A stretch of 64,000 nucleotides of DNA from Singulisphaera sp. GP187 (GCF_900129635.1 NZ_FSRB01000002.1:1702727-1766726); one strand, 5' to 3'. Positions 28,101-35,912 are shown, numbered from the stretch's first letter. Made by a program: numbers and translations. Notes: generated from the sequence alone by a model not told the origin.

Positions 28101-28149
28101 AATTCGCGGCGATCGCAAATCCGAGCATCGTCAAAGTCGGGAGACGCAA
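25147..28149 (-). CDS. PSCyt1/DUF1549/LamG/PSD1 (DUF1553) protein
   Basis: A ~1000-residue secreted planctomycete protein. A signal peptide ends near VARAGEP. A PSCyt1 cytochrome-like domain has the haem motif CLDCH. DUF1549 follows (YLASPQYGVRWGRLWLDLARY...), then a LamG-like beta-sandwich in the middle (SFASTVPLTVDLKAKTLEAW) and a C-terminal DUF1553/PSD1 domain (FTRVIVNRLWQGHFG, DAFDCPDPS). The long frame begins at 28290. I prefer TTG 28149, because GAGG precedes it at proper spacing and the protein then starts LRLPTLTMLG, a clean signal peptide. An ATG at 28128 is a further option. It is the first gene of the DUF1501/SGNH unit. The LamG insertion suggests glycan or protein binding. Confidence 0.88.
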   Translation of the reverse strand: MRLPTLTMLGFAIAANWGLVPVARAGEPLNFDREVAPILARRCLDCHSGLDPKGGLDLSSRASAHRGGTSGEAFVPGKPDESLLWEQVADGTMPPKVKLSAAEKSTLRRWIAGGAEWGLDPIDTFRSTTEKRAGLDWWSLQPVVRPTPPAVIDSSWCQNPIDSFILHRLETERLTPQPPVDRRTLIRRLSFDLLGLPPTPEEVDTFMHESRTDAYERLVDRYLASPQYGVRWGRLWLDLARYGESNGFEHDEFRPDSWPYRDWVVNSLNRDTPYDEFARLQLAGDALRPNESQAVEATGFLVAGAFDSVGQSQQSAAMRKVVRQDELEDMVSTVGQTFLGLTIHCARCHDHKFDPIRQVDYYRIVASLAGVRHGVQDVAPRDSDVQTARRRIPELQRRVLAIEATSPTQLSSTTTNRSDSTPPTPIARWDFDQDEHDQVGKLTSALQGGAKLGRNGLKLHPPSSFASTVPLTVDLKAKTLEAWVRLDRLEQAGGGVIGVQTLDGRLFDTIVFAEREPRRWMAGSENYARTQSFRGSEEHEAVDRPIHLAIVYDENGTITAYREGKVYGTPYRSPKLTTFAAGQAQVVFGLRHGLPTRETTLGGQVLRARLYDRALTAEEVASSAHSQRDLSATAALEARLTPELRAERSRLLAELDSLWSLVETKVRKVYANTPRPPEPVHRLIRGDAAQPAELIAAGGLPSVTGPTADFGLAPDAIDRERRSRLAAWVTDSRNPLFTRVIVNRLWQGHFGSGLVETSSDFGFQGGQPSHPELLDWLAAELVSQGWSLKQVHRQIVTSATYRQSARLNPDAAKQDAANRLHWRKAPQRLEAEAVRDAMLAVAGVLNPQQGGPGYREFKVTSVNGAASTLYTPIEAVGPEFDRRTIYRTWARGGRSLFLDAFDCPDPSTTAPRRAVTITPLQALALLNNDLTLRLAERTGERLRNEAGENVERQVERAYQLAFGRAPDAAERERARQVVVSHGLPVLARAIFNSNEFLYID

Positions 28150-28499
28150 GGGACACCTCGAACTCGTCCATCGGAACCGGCCTTGGGCCGTCGCGCGAGC
28201 CTCAAAAAAAAATGAGGGGCTGACCTTGGCGTCGACCGCGCTACGGAGTGACGTTCCGTTCATAATCCACTCGCTCGGGAAGTCGGCCATTCTTGCAGAG
28301 TTCGCACCCTATTGCATCGAAAAACCTCCGATGTCCCTGGTTTTCCTCTCCCTTCGGGAACATCGTGATTCCAGTCCCGGGATCCGTTTTGGCATGCTTG
28401 CCGACCGCCTTTGAGAATCGTGGGACCAGGGATGGAAAAAAAGGCCAGGCGGTGGCGTCTATCAAGTGGCGGACGAACTGGGAACGGTTGGGAGGGTGC

Positions 28500-28997
28500 A
28501 TGGCCCGCATCGAGCCGGAACTCCTGGGGTGTTTGTTTGATGAGCATGCGTCCGCGCTTGTGCTCTACGCCCGTCAATGGTCCGACCGCCCTGAGGATAT
28601 CGTCCAGGATGCGTTTGTCGCCCTGGCCAGGCAACGGCATTGGCCCGAGCACGTGCTGCCTTGGCTCTATCGCGTGGTACGCAACGCCGCGATCGCGGCA
28701 GCCAGGAGCGACCAGCGGCGCCGTCGTCGTGAAGCCTTGATCTCGGCGTCCAAGATCTGGTTTGCCTCGGCCGACGAGCGAATCGACGCGACGGATGCCA
28801 CAAGTCTTCTGGCTAACCTGACTTTGGAGCAACGCGAGGTGATCGTCGCTCGACTTTGGGGCGGTTTGACCTTTGAGGAGATCGCACGACTTCAGGGGTG
28901 TTCCCTGACCACCGCGCACAGGCGATATACGGCCGGACTCGCCCGGCTTCAGGAGCGGCTTGAACAACCATGGACCCTACCGACCGCGATCCCTTAG
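28500..28997 (+). CDS. ECF-type RNA polymerase sigma factor
   Basis: A 165-residue sigma-70-family factor with region 2 (about 8-70: LFDEHASALVLYARQW, DIVQDAFVALA, WLYRVVRN) and region 4 (about 100-155: LTLEQREVIVARLWGGLTFEEIA, then the helix-turn-helix QGCSLTTAHRRYTAGL). It directs transcription of an unknown regulon. The ATG at 28500 is chosen for GGGAGG four bases upstream and for the normal ECF length. The frame is open further upstream, but that part has no sigma homology. Its 3' end overlaps the next gene by 28 bases, as expected for a sigma/anti-sigma-type pair. It is divergent from the PSCyt1/PSD1 gene, which could be one of its targets. Confidence 0.88.
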   Translation: MARIEPELLGCLFDEHASALVLYARQWSDRPEDIVQDAFVALARQRHWPEHVLPWLYRVVRNAAIAAARSDQRRRRREALISASKIWFASADERIDATDATSLLANLTLEQREVIVARLWGGLTFEEIARLQGCSLTTAHRRYTAGLARLQERLEQPWTLPTAIP

Positions 28998-29455
28998 TCG
29001 ATCGAAACGCCTTCGAGCAGCGCCTTGGCCAATGGCGACCCGCGGCCGGCGGCCTGGATCGGGACCGCATGCTGTTCGAGGCGGGCCGGGCCTCGGCCGG
29101 CGACGCTTCCTTGAGGCGGTTCGCCGTCGGTTCGATCGCTGGCCTTTTGGTGGTGGCTCTCGGCCTTGGTGGCCTGCTCGTTCACGAGCGGAGCCAGCGT
29201 CGATTCGTGGAGGCCGAACTAGCCGCCGTGCGGCATCCCGTGAATGTGGACCGGCCGACGTCGCCCGCGCCGACCGTGGTGGTCGCGGCCGACCCCAACA
29301 GCTATCTCGTTCTCACGCGTCGGATGATCGATTCCGCTCCGGATGAATTCCCGTTCACGGCGTCCTTGCCTGCGCCGGCCCAACCTTCCTTGCCGGATGA
29401 GCCCCCTCTCACGCCACTTCGGGCTCGCCAACTTGGACGTGTGATTGAACTTTGA
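28970..29455 (+). CDS. Small single-pass membrane protein overlapping the sigma gene (possible anti-sigma partner)
   Basis: A 161-residue protein with a cytoplasmic N-terminus of about 50 residues, one membrane span at about 50-70 (GSIAGLLVVALGLGGLLV) and a proline-rich extracytoplasmic tail. The start ATG lies inside the last codons of the sigma gene in another frame, a layout typical of translationally coupled ECF sigma/anti-sigma pairs. No zinc-binding HxxxCxxC anti-sigma motif is present, so an anti-sigma role is inference from context only. The C-terminal 30 residues (LPDEPPLTPLRARQLGRVIEL) have no recognisable domain. Confidence 0.72.
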   Translation: MDPTDRDPLVDRNAFEQRLGQWRPAAGGLDRDRMLFEAGRASAGDASLRRFAVGSIAGLLVVALGLGGLLVHERSQRRFVEAELAAVRHPVNVDRPTSPAPTVVVAADPNSYLVLTRRMIDSAPDEFPFTASLPAPAQPSLPDEPPLTPLRARQLGRVIEL

Positions 29456-29723
29456 TTGAATGATCGCAGTATTAAATTAGCACAAATAATTGCTAATAGT
29501 GGTTAGTGTTAGTGAATTAATGAATGTAGAATTGTGGCAGAAATCGCTTTGCTTGCGTAGTGTTGCCTCCCCCCTGGGACCGCGGGCGTCCCGCCCGCAT
29601 TCCCGTCTTGTTGGTAAGGCCGAGCCCAGTCCTTTGCAAACCGTTGGAAAACCAGCCTTCACATCCTGACCTGAGGCCGAACCGTTCGGCCCCAGCGCCA
29701 CTCGGTACGAAGGGAGAAAGACC
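29456..29723. other. Intergenic region with AT-rich stretch and shared GC-rich motif
   Basis: Positions 29460-29535 are unusually AT-rich. Positions 29567-29588 hold a GC-rich motif (CTCCCCCCTGGGACCGCGGG and two more bases) that matches the reverse complement of 6052-6073 at 21 of 22 positions. GCGGGCG at 29582-29588 and CGCCCGC at 29592-29598 form a 7-bp hairpin. No gene is seen. Confidence 0.5.
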
Positions 29724-31160
29724 GTGCGCCATCTAGGTCGAACCCTGGCCGGAGCCCTTGCGCTCGTGGCCGCCTTGTCCGTGACGATCCTGGCTGAAGC
29801 AGAACTTGCCCCCAACGCTCCCCAGCCCAAGGCCTACAGCGACCCGAGGGAGCTTCGCCTCACCCCGAAGCCGGCACCGGTGCCCGCACTCAAGTACCGG
29901 CTCCTTCCCATGGAGTCGAAACGGACCCCGGGCGATGCGGCCCCGATCTATTTGCGGCTAGGAATCGAGTCGTCGATCGAGCTTAAAAAAGGGGAGATTG
30001 GCCAGAAATCCAAGGACTGGTCCAACCTACCGCTCGCCCAGTTTCCTGTCGCTGAGGCTCGGAAGTACCTCGATCCATGGGGCAATGTCTTCAAGCAATT
30101 GAAGTTCGCCGCCCGGAGGCAATCCTGCCGGTGGAATTACACGCTGTCCGAACAGAGGGAGGAAGTGATTGAGCTTGGCCTGTCCGACCTTCAAGAGATG
30201 CGCAACTGGGCCCGCCTGCAAGCCATCAAGGTCCGGTTGGAAATCGCCGAGCACAACTACGATGAGGCGGTCCAATCGATGGAGACGGGAATCGCTTTCG
30301 GCCGGCACGTTGGGGAGGGACCGGTCCTGATCAATACTCTGGTTGGCGTCGCCTGTGCTCAACTGATGCTCAGCGGCGTGGAAGAGTTGATCGCGCAGCC
30401 CGACTCCCCCAACCTCTACTGGGCACTCACCGCGTTGCCTCGACCGCTGATCTCGGCTCGAAACGCGCTTGAGACCGAAGCGCTGATGCCCGAATGGATG
30501 CTACCGGAACTCCTGGAAGCCGATCGCCCCCACGCCGATGCGGAGTGGACGCCGATCCTCGCTCGGCTCCATGCCCGGATGCAGTCGATCGCGAGCAGGG
30601 TGATGGTGACGGATCACGCAGGAGTTCATCCCGCGACGTCTACGTTCCCCGAATTGGCCGCATTCAAGGCCCAGGCACTTCCCGCGGCCAGGTCCTTCCT
30701 GAAACCGCAGAAGATCGCGTCGGACGATCAGGCGATCTTGATGTACCTGGCCGCGCGTTATCGTGAAATCTATGACGATCAATTTAAGCATGCGTATCTC
30801 GAGTTTCCCCGCGCCGTCGCGAGCGTCCAGGCGGCCGATAAGCCCGTGGGGGTCATCAAGACCGGCCCCTTCGACCCGTTCGTTTCCTTGATGCCGAGCA
30901 GCATGGCTGCACTGACGGCGGAGGCCCGGCTCGATCGGAGTGTCGCGGCCCTCCGTGTCATCGAGGCGATTCGGATGGATGCCGCCGTTCGAGGCGAACT
31001 CCCGCGCTCGCTCGACCAGGTGAAAGTCGTTCCCATCCCGGTCGATCCGATGACCGGCAAACCGTTCGAGTATCACCTCGACGGCGAAACCGCCACGCTC
31101 GTGGGGACCGACGTCGAACCTCGGATGGTGCTGAGGTATCAGCTCAGCCTTCGCAAGTGA
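29724..31160 (+). CDS. Secreted planctomycete-specific hypothetical protein
   Basis: A 478-residue protein with a signal peptide (about 1-24, ALALVAALSVTILAEA). The mature N-terminus has LRLTPKPAPVPALKYRLLP, a phrase I associate with a recurring uncharacterised planctomycete family. The body is mostly helical with several Ala/Glu-rich segments, consistent with alpha-alpha repeats. The C-terminus has PVDPMTGKPFEYHLDG, a motif also seen in tandem with type II pseudopilin-like planctomycete proteins. The GTG start at 29724 is supported by AAGGGAGAAAGACC upstream. No enzymatic motif was found and no function is proposed. Confidence 0.82.
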   Translation: MRHLGRTLAGALALVAALSVTILAEAELAPNAPQPKAYSDPRELRLTPKPAPVPALKYRLLPMESKRTPGDAAPIYLRLGIESSIELKKGEIGQKSKDWSNLPLAQFPVAEARKYLDPWGNVFKQLKFAARRQSCRWNYTLSEQREEVIELGLSDLQEMRNWARLQAIKVRLEIAEHNYDEAVQSMETGIAFGRHVGEGPVLINTLVGVACAQLMLSGVEELIAQPDSPNLYWALTALPRPLISARNALETEALMPEWMLPELLEADRPHADAEWTPILARLHARMQSIASRVMVTDHAGVHPATSTFPELAAFKAQALPAARSFLKPQKIASDDQAILMYLAARYREIYDDQFKHAYLEFPRAVASVQAADKPVGVIKTGPFDPFVSLMPSSMAALTAEARLDRSVAALRVIEAIRMDAAVRGELPRSLDQVKVVPIPVDPMTGKPFEYHLDGETATLVGTDVEPRMVLRYQLSLRK

Positions 31161-31326
31161 GCGATTGTGACAACCCGAGCCACGGCGTGTTCCTCCGGTT
31201 TGAAGACTCAGGCGTGCCCCTCGAATCCCTTCCGTCGCCCGGTTATCGTGGGGTCCGTGGCGGTCGCTGACGCGATCGCCACGGACCCCTCACTGGTTTT
31301 TGGGATTGGGTCGCGAGAGTCTGCCG

Positions 31327-32229
31327 ATGATCGAGCCTGTCGATCCCCATGGGGAAGTCGCCTCTGGGAGAATTACGGGATCGCCTGTCCCCTCATTCTT
31401 GGTGAGTCCGGCCCAGGCATTCGGCCGGCCGATCTGTCGGCTCGGCCTGGCTGCGCGCGGCGGTGCCGCGCTCACGCCGGACGACGTGCTGTACGCCCTG
31501 GACCGCGGGGTCAATTTTTTGAACTGGCCGGGTGAGTCGGACCTGCCCGGCGGCCCGGACGCGGTGAGTCGGGCCGTGGCGACGCTCGGGCCCCGGCGCG
31601 AGTCGGTCGTCGTCTCCGTCCAGTTTGGCGCACGGACGGCGGCCGAGGCTGCCGAGGAGCTTCGCACGATCCTTGCGACGCTCAAAACCGACTCCATCGA
31701 CGTGCTTACGTTCTACTACGTCGAGCAGGCGGCCGAGTGGCACGCGCTGGCCGCTCCCGGGGGAGCCCTGGACTATTGCCGGGCCGCCCAGCGTGCTGGG
31801 GTCATCCGCAAGATTGGGATCACCAGCCACCAGCGTCCGCTTGCCGCCGAGATTGCGCGTAGTGGTCAGCTCGACGTCTTGATGGTCCGGTACAACGCCG
31901 CTCATCGGGGCGCGGAGCGTGAGGTCTTCCCGACGACCGATCACCTGGGTCTCCCCGTGATCGCGTATACCGCCTTGCGCTGGGGAGCCCTGCTGCGGCC
32001 GACGCCCGACGACCCCCCTACATTCGCCGTGCCCCCTGCCCCGTCTTGGTATCGATTCGCCCTCCAGTCGCCGTCGGTCTCGGTCGTCCTCATGGCCCCG
32101 CACGACCGCGCCGAGTTGGAGCAAGACCTGGACGTTCTCCACGCCTCCGAGCCGCTCGACCCCTTCGAGTATTCCCGATTGGCCGAACACGGAAACCGGG
32201 TACGCCGACACGCCGGCCGCTTTCCGTAA
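31327..32229 (+). CDS. Aldo/keto reductase family protein
   Basis: A ~300-residue TIM-barrel oxidoreductase, probably NADP-dependent. Landmarks in order are FGRPICRLGLAARGG, ALDRGVNFLNWPG (the usual D of the tetrad sits in this strand), TLKTDSIDVLTFYYVEQ, AGVIRKIGITSHQ, QLDVLMVRYNAAHRGAE and SPSVSVVLMAPHDRAELEQDLD. The classical catalytic Tyr context is divergent, so activity on a standard carbonyl substrate is uncertain. I chose ATG 31327; a TTG at 31300 is possible. It appears to stand alone between a hypothetical protein and the YitT gene. Confidence 0.82.
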   Translation: MIEPVDPHGEVASGRITGSPVPSFLVSPAQAFGRPICRLGLAARGGAALTPDDVLYALDRGVNFLNWPGESDLPGGPDAVSRAVATLGPRRESVVVSVQFGARTAAEAAEELRTILATLKTDSIDVLTFYYVEQAAEWHALAAPGGALDYCRAAQRAGVIRKIGITSHQRPLAAEIARSGQLDVLMVRYNAAHRGAEREVFPTTDHLGLPVIAYTALRWGALLRPTPDDPPTFAVPPAPSWYRFALQSPSVSVVLMAPHDRAELEQDLDVLHASEPLDPFEYSRLAEHGNRVRRHAGRFP

Positions 32230-32357
32230 CTTCGCCGTGAGATGCGAATGTTCAGTCCTGGGGTCCGTCTGGCCTGACCTCCTCAACCTGGCTTGACGAG
32301 CCGAAAGGTGAGTGATCCCGGTTGTCAGGTATTGGCGATTCGGGTACGTTCTATGCT

Positions 32358-33206
32358 ATGAAACTTGCGAGACGTGAATTCAAGAATGCTTTGTTCATCA
32401 TCGTTGGCATACTCTCCGCGGGGATGGGTCTGCATGGATTTCTGTTTTCGAGCCGCTTCATCGACGGCGGCGCCACGGGCGTGTCGATGTTGCTGGCAAA
32501 AGTGCTTGGATTTCCGCTCTCCGCCTTGATCGTGGTGATCAACCTGCCGTTCATCGCGCTCGGCTACCGGCATATCGGCCGAGCGTTCGCGATTCGAAGC
32601 TCCGCGGCCATCGTGGGCTTGGCGATCTGCCTCGCGACCATCCACTACCCTGACGTCACGTCCGACAAGCTCCTGACGGCGGTCTTCGGCGGATTCTTCA
32701 TCGGGGCCGGCATGGGATTGGCCATGCGCGGGGGAGCGGTGCTCGACGGCACGGACGTGGCGGCGCTCTTGATCAGCAAGAACAGCCATTTGTTCCGGGT
32801 TGGGGACGTGATCCTCGGCTTGAACATCGTCATCTTCCTCACCGCCACCTTCTTCCTCGGGGCGGACTCCGCGCTCTACTCGATCCTGACCTACGTCTCG
32901 GCCTCCCGGACCCTCGAATTCCTGCTCCACGGTATCGAAGAATACACGGCGATCAACATCGTCTCCGAACGTAGCGACGCGATCCGCCAGGCAATTACCG
33001 GCATGCTTGGCCGTGGCGTGACCATCTATAAAGGTCGCAGAGGGATGACGGGGACGGACCAGGACATCCTCTTCTGCGTCGTCACCCGGCTCGAGATCGG
33101 CAAGATCATGGACATCGTCAACGAGATCGATCGGGCGGCATTCGTGTACGTTTATCCCCTGGCCGACGTCAAAGGGGGAATCCTCAAGAAGTCGGGCCAC
33201 ATGTAA
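32358..33206 (+). CDS. YitT-family membrane protein (DUF161 plus DUF2179)
   Basis: A 282-residue inner-membrane protein. Five or six hydrophobic spans cover about 1-195 and carry the family motifs GFLFSSRFIDGGATGVSML and GGFFIGAGMGLAMRGGAVLDGTD. The C-terminal DUF2179 domain (about 200-280) includes GRGVTIYKGRRGMTG and FVYVYPLADVKGG. The family is widespread in bacteria, and its transport role is not established. The ATG at 32358 is selected because it begins directly before the first membrane span. Upstream codons in frame have no support. It ends before a weak hairpin and the tRNA-Leu gene. Confidence 0.88.
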   Translation: MKLARREFKNALFIIVGILSAGMGLHGFLFSSRFIDGGATGVSMLLAKVLGFPLSALIVVINLPFIALGYRHIGRAFAIRSSAAIVGLAICLATIHYPDVTSDKLLTAVFGGFFIGAGMGLAMRGGAVLDGTDVAALLISKNSHLFRVGDVILGLNIVIFLTATFFLGADSALYSILTYVSASRTLEFLLHGIEEYTAINIVSERSDAIRQAITGMLGRGVTIYKGRRGMTGTDQDILFCVVTRLEIGKIMDIVNEIDRAAFVYVYPLADVKGGILKKSGHM

Positions 33207-33212
33207 TCTCAG

Positions 33213-33241
33213 CGCGGGAGGAAAGACTCTCTCCTCTCGCG
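33213..33241 (+). terminator. Weak hairpin downstream of the YitT gene
   Basis: CGCGGGAGGA pairs with TCCTCTCGCG at nine of ten positions around a nine-base loop. It lies directly after the YitT stop codon, but no T-tract follows. It may end transcription or protect the mRNA end. Confidence 0.35.
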
Positions 33242-33468
33242 TACCTGTGGGACTGATCACTCCACTCTCCCTGACCCTCTCGGCCGTCGATTCGCTTTGA
33301 GTGTGGCTTCGTCGCGAGGCCTCCAGATTCGCGAGCTGCGCTGGCCGGGAGAGGCGGAGGCGTCCATGCAAGGATATGGTCTCACACTTGTAAGCGTGCA
33401 ATTCCTCTGACTTTGCATCCCTCACTCTTGACGATCCTGCAAGGATCTGGTAAAAACAGTCCTGTCAG

Positions 33469-33555
33469 GCCGAAGTGGCGGAATTGGCAGACGCGCTAGG
33501 TTCAGGTCCTAGTGGGCTAACCATGCCCGTGGAGGTTCAAGTCCTCTCTTCGGCA
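33469..33555 (+). tRNA. tRNA-Leu (anticodon CAG)
   Basis: An 87-base gene. The acceptor arm GCCGAAG pairs with CTTCGGC, with discriminator A. The anticodon stem CTAGG/CCTAG encloses the loop TTCAGGT, giving anticodon CAG. A long variable arm (GGGCTAACCATGCCC), typical of class II leucine tRNAs, follows. The T-loop is TTCAAGT within a GAGG/CCTC stem. The 3' CCA is not encoded. A strong intrinsic terminator follows at once. An integrase remnant begins 156 bases downstream, suggesting this tRNA served as an integration site. Confidence 0.95.
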
Positions 33556-33562
33556 CTGCAAT

Positions 33563-33604
33563 AAAAGGACTTACGTCGACGAGACGTAAGTCCTTTTCTT
33601 TTTC
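33563..33604 (+). terminator. Intrinsic terminator after tRNA-Leu
   Basis: A perfect 15-bp stem (AAAAGGACTTACGTC at 33563-33577 with its complement at 33583-33597) around a 5-base loop is followed by CTTTTTCCC. It ends the tRNA transcript and is the clearest rho-independent terminator in the window. Confidence 0.9.
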
Positions 33605-33710
33605 CCTTCCAGCCTCTACCACATTTCCATCACCATGTTGCCTTCCTGTTCGGCTTCTGTTGCCCGGTACGATTCTCGTGGTTCGATCAGAAACCACCGG
33701 AGTCGACTCG

Positions 33711-34157
33711 ATGGCTGGGCTCAAGACCGACAGTAAAGGCAACAAGCTGATCACGTTCTGGTACGACGGCAAGCAGTTCCCTCGCTCGGCCGATACGAAA
33801 GACGTTCGAACCGCAGAGGCATCCAGGACCCACGTCGAGCACGCCATCTTTCAGCTGACTCAGCGTGACGCCACGCTGCCGGATGGACATGCCATCGCAT
33901 TGCTCGCGTCGAATTGCTCCGTAGTCGTCCACCGTAAGCACATCCTGACCTCCGCGAACTGGGTGCCGCGAAAGACATCCAGCCTAAACGAAGGTGGTTA
34001 CGGTCGGTCCCTTTTAGGCGCTCAGTTCCACCCCTCGCCGCCCACATCTTCTCAGCCGGGTTCCGAGTCCGCTCCGTCCGTATCGATCGGATACTGCGTG
34101 ATCTCGATGCCAAGTTCGAGTTCACCAGCTAAACGAATCAACGACGGTGGAAGATAA
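33711..34157 (+). pseudogene. Tyrosine recombinase/integrase remnant (N-terminal part only)
   Basis: The frame from ATG 33711 begins MAGLKTDSKGNKLITFWYDG and continues with PRSADTKDVRTAEASRTHVE up to about residue 66 (LTQRDATLPDG). This matches the N-terminal arm/SAM-like region of planctomycete phage-type integrases in pattern: a short basic opening, xxRSxxTKDxxTAEA, a helix, then LPDG. After about 33915 the frame loses any likeness, and the catalytic R-H-R-Y domain is absent. The tail overlaps the convergent gene at 34052. It lies 156 bases beyond tRNA-Leu, the usual target of such recombinases, so it is probably the scar of a lost integrated element. Recognition is by motif memory, without a search. 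Confidence 0.55.
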
Positions 34158-34483
34158 TCACACTGGACCATGACATCCCTTTGAGCAATCCCGAAGTCCA
34201 AGGTAACGCTCTCAATGCCGGCGAAATCGCGGAGTCGGGAAAGTTCATCCCTGTTGATTTCCAAGTATGCTGTTGCCTCGACAATCTGTTGAGGGAAGTC
34301 GTGGAAGTCAGCGTCACTGACAACGAACGTGATTCCCGAGGTTGAGTGTTTCTTTCCTTCGGGCTTAAGCTCCGGGAAGAGCGGCTCATCCTTGCGATAG
34401 AGTTTGCAGGCCTCGAGATGGCTCTCTGCCATGAACTGGTCGGGATCAAACTGTGTTCCATCGGCACGTAAGACTGCAACCAT
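34052..34483 (-). CDS. Hypothetical cytoplasmic protein (143 aa)
   Basis: The ATG at 34483 is preceded on the minus strand by AGGAGG at ideal spacing, which decides the start. The protein begins MVAVLRADGTQFDPDQFM and has alternating strand and helix character (GITFVVSDADFHDFPQQIVE, VTLDFGIAQRDVMVQCDYLP). The fold pattern is reminiscent of DUF4279-like small proteins, but I cannot assign a family. It has no signal peptide or membrane span. It sits between the integrase remnant and a small membrane protein, so it may be cargo of a former integrated element. Confidence 0.68.
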   Translation of the reverse strand: MVAVLRADGTQFDPDQFMAESHLEACKLYRKDEPLFPELKPEGKKHSTSGITFVVSDADFHDFPQQIVEATAYLEINRDELSRLRDFAGIESVTLDFGIAQRDVMVQCDYLPPSLIRLAGELELGIEITQYPIDTDGADSEPG

Positions 34484-34939
34484 TGTCTGCCTCCTTCGAT
34501 GCAATCGTCGTTCCCAACTCAGGGCCTACCTCAATTAACCCGACGTCACCGGCCCGATTCTAGTCGCAGACGGGTCCGTCTGGATCGCCCCCAACCCAGC
34601 CCTTGGGGATCGGAACGCCTGGCGGCGGTGAGATGCCGTTCCAGGAGTGGTCGATCTCCAGGGGAAGGACGATCAAGGGGTCCACCGTTGCTATCGACCC
34701 TTTGGTGTGGGGCGGTCCCCGATCCTTCGTCGTTCACGAGGTTCACCCATCGGTCGCCCGACGTTCGGCACGACGGCGTCCACCCCCGCTCTGGTGCAGA
34801 AGGGACTCGTTGCTCCCTGCCCCCTCTTCGACTAGACGACGGAGTCACAATCTCCGGTGTGGGAGTGGCAATGGAGCCGGAAACCGGGATAATTCCTTCC
34901 ACGGCGCTGGATCATCCCATCGCGAATTGGAGGCCGGGC

Positions 34940-35431
34940 ATGCAACCTCCCCGTTTTACCATAGCCAGGCTGCTGGTCCTGATCGTGTTCTTCGGGATCG
35001 TCTTTGCCGGGCTGCGTTCAGGCTCGAACGATTGGTTCAAGCTGATCTACAGCCTCACCTTCCTCACGCTGGTCTATGCCGCAATCGCAGCCAGGTATCG
35101 CAGGGCATTCTGGCATGGCTTTGCTGTCGCCGGTTGGGCCTACTTTGTCATTGGATTTGGACCTTGGATCGGTTCGCCATCCGGATCGCAACCGCCCGGT
35201 GTGGTGAACAGGAATCTCGTCTCATCGGTCGTCCTCGAAATCGTCTCTGGAATAATGCACCGGAGCGATGCGGCGGTGGCAGCAGGAAGTGGTCCTTTCC
35301 CGTTTGGCATCGTAGATCTACTCGAAGCCAACCGAAATGGCGTCGGTCACTGTGCGTTGACCATTCTGTTCGCCTTCGTCGGGGGCTTGATCTCCAGGAA
35401 CTTGGCCGGACGTCCCAGGACCGAGGATTAG
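34940..35431 (+). CDS. Small multi-pass membrane protein (163 aa)
   Basis: GGAGG lies six bases before the ATG at 34940, which sets the start. The frame is open further upstream, but that part has no protein-like composition. The protein starts MQPPRFTIARLLVLIVFFG, the common planctomycete leader of basic residues followed by a membrane span. It has about four hydrophobic segments (about 9-27, 38-55, 66-84 and 136-152). No catalytic motif is visible and the function is unknown. Similar leaders are found on many lineage-specific planctomycete membrane proteins. Confidence 0.65.
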   Translation: MQPPRFTIARLLVLIVFFGIVFAGLRSGSNDWFKLIYSLTFLTLVYAAIAARYRRAFWHGFAVAGWAYFVIGFGPWIGSPSGSQPPGVVNRNLVSSVVLEIVSGIMHRSDAAVAAGSGPFPFGIVDLLEANRNGVGHCALTILFAFVGGLISRNLAGRPRTED

Positions 35432-35474
35432 AAGCGGACTGTTCGGATGTGAGCTACACCCTCATCCGGTTCGG

Positions 35475-35912
35475 CTAGGGAAGATCAAGCAGATCAAAAT
35501 CGAGCCGATTGACTTGGGCGTCCATTATCCTCATGCAAAGGCCGGAGGTTTTCGGCAGGTTGTACTTGGCAGGGAGCACCTTCCTGCTGTCTTGAAAGCC
35601 GATCGTATCGTTCCCCGGTTCCACTCCCGCCTCCCTCTCGTACTTCCCCTGGACGACGGCCCCCGAGACCTTGCGTCCCGTCGGGTCGAGCGGTTCGAAG
35701 TGGATGACGGCTGATCCTATCGGAGTGCCCTCATACGTTACGATCCCGTAGACCCGAGGCGGTGGGTTCTAGCTCCTCCAGAAACTCAACAGGAATGCAG
35801 AGAGCCCGACCAACACCAGCAAGGTCTTCAGGCTGAGTTGAAGCCGTTGCCGCCTTGAATTGGTCGAACTGCTGCGTCCGACCTCTTCGCCAGAAATGGA
35901 TGCACCCTCCAC
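35475..35912 (-). pseudogene. Carboxypeptidase-regulatory-like protein gene broken by an amber codon
   Basis: On the minus strand, a frame from GTG 35912 encodes a basic stretch and one membrane/signal segment (LQLSLKTLLVLVGLSAFLLS), then stops at TAG 35771-35769. The same frame continues without any start codon as NPPPRVYGIVTYEGTPIGSA, ...IHFEPLDPTGRKVSGAVVQG, ...KVLPAKYN and a final FDLLDLP, ending at TAG 35475. That second part is the planctomycete carboxypeptidase-regulatory-like domain (VxGxVTYxGxP ... GKY ... LPxKYN ... N..FDL). The order, signal then domain in one frame with a single stop between, indicates a recent nonsense mutation. A small intact TM peptide plus a separate remnant is the alternative. 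Confidence 0.6.

Noticed and set aside
33660..34157. Complete functional integrase next to tRNA-Leu
   Set aside because: Only the N-terminal arm region is recognisable. The catalytic domain with Arg, His and Tyr is absent and the tail overlaps another gene.
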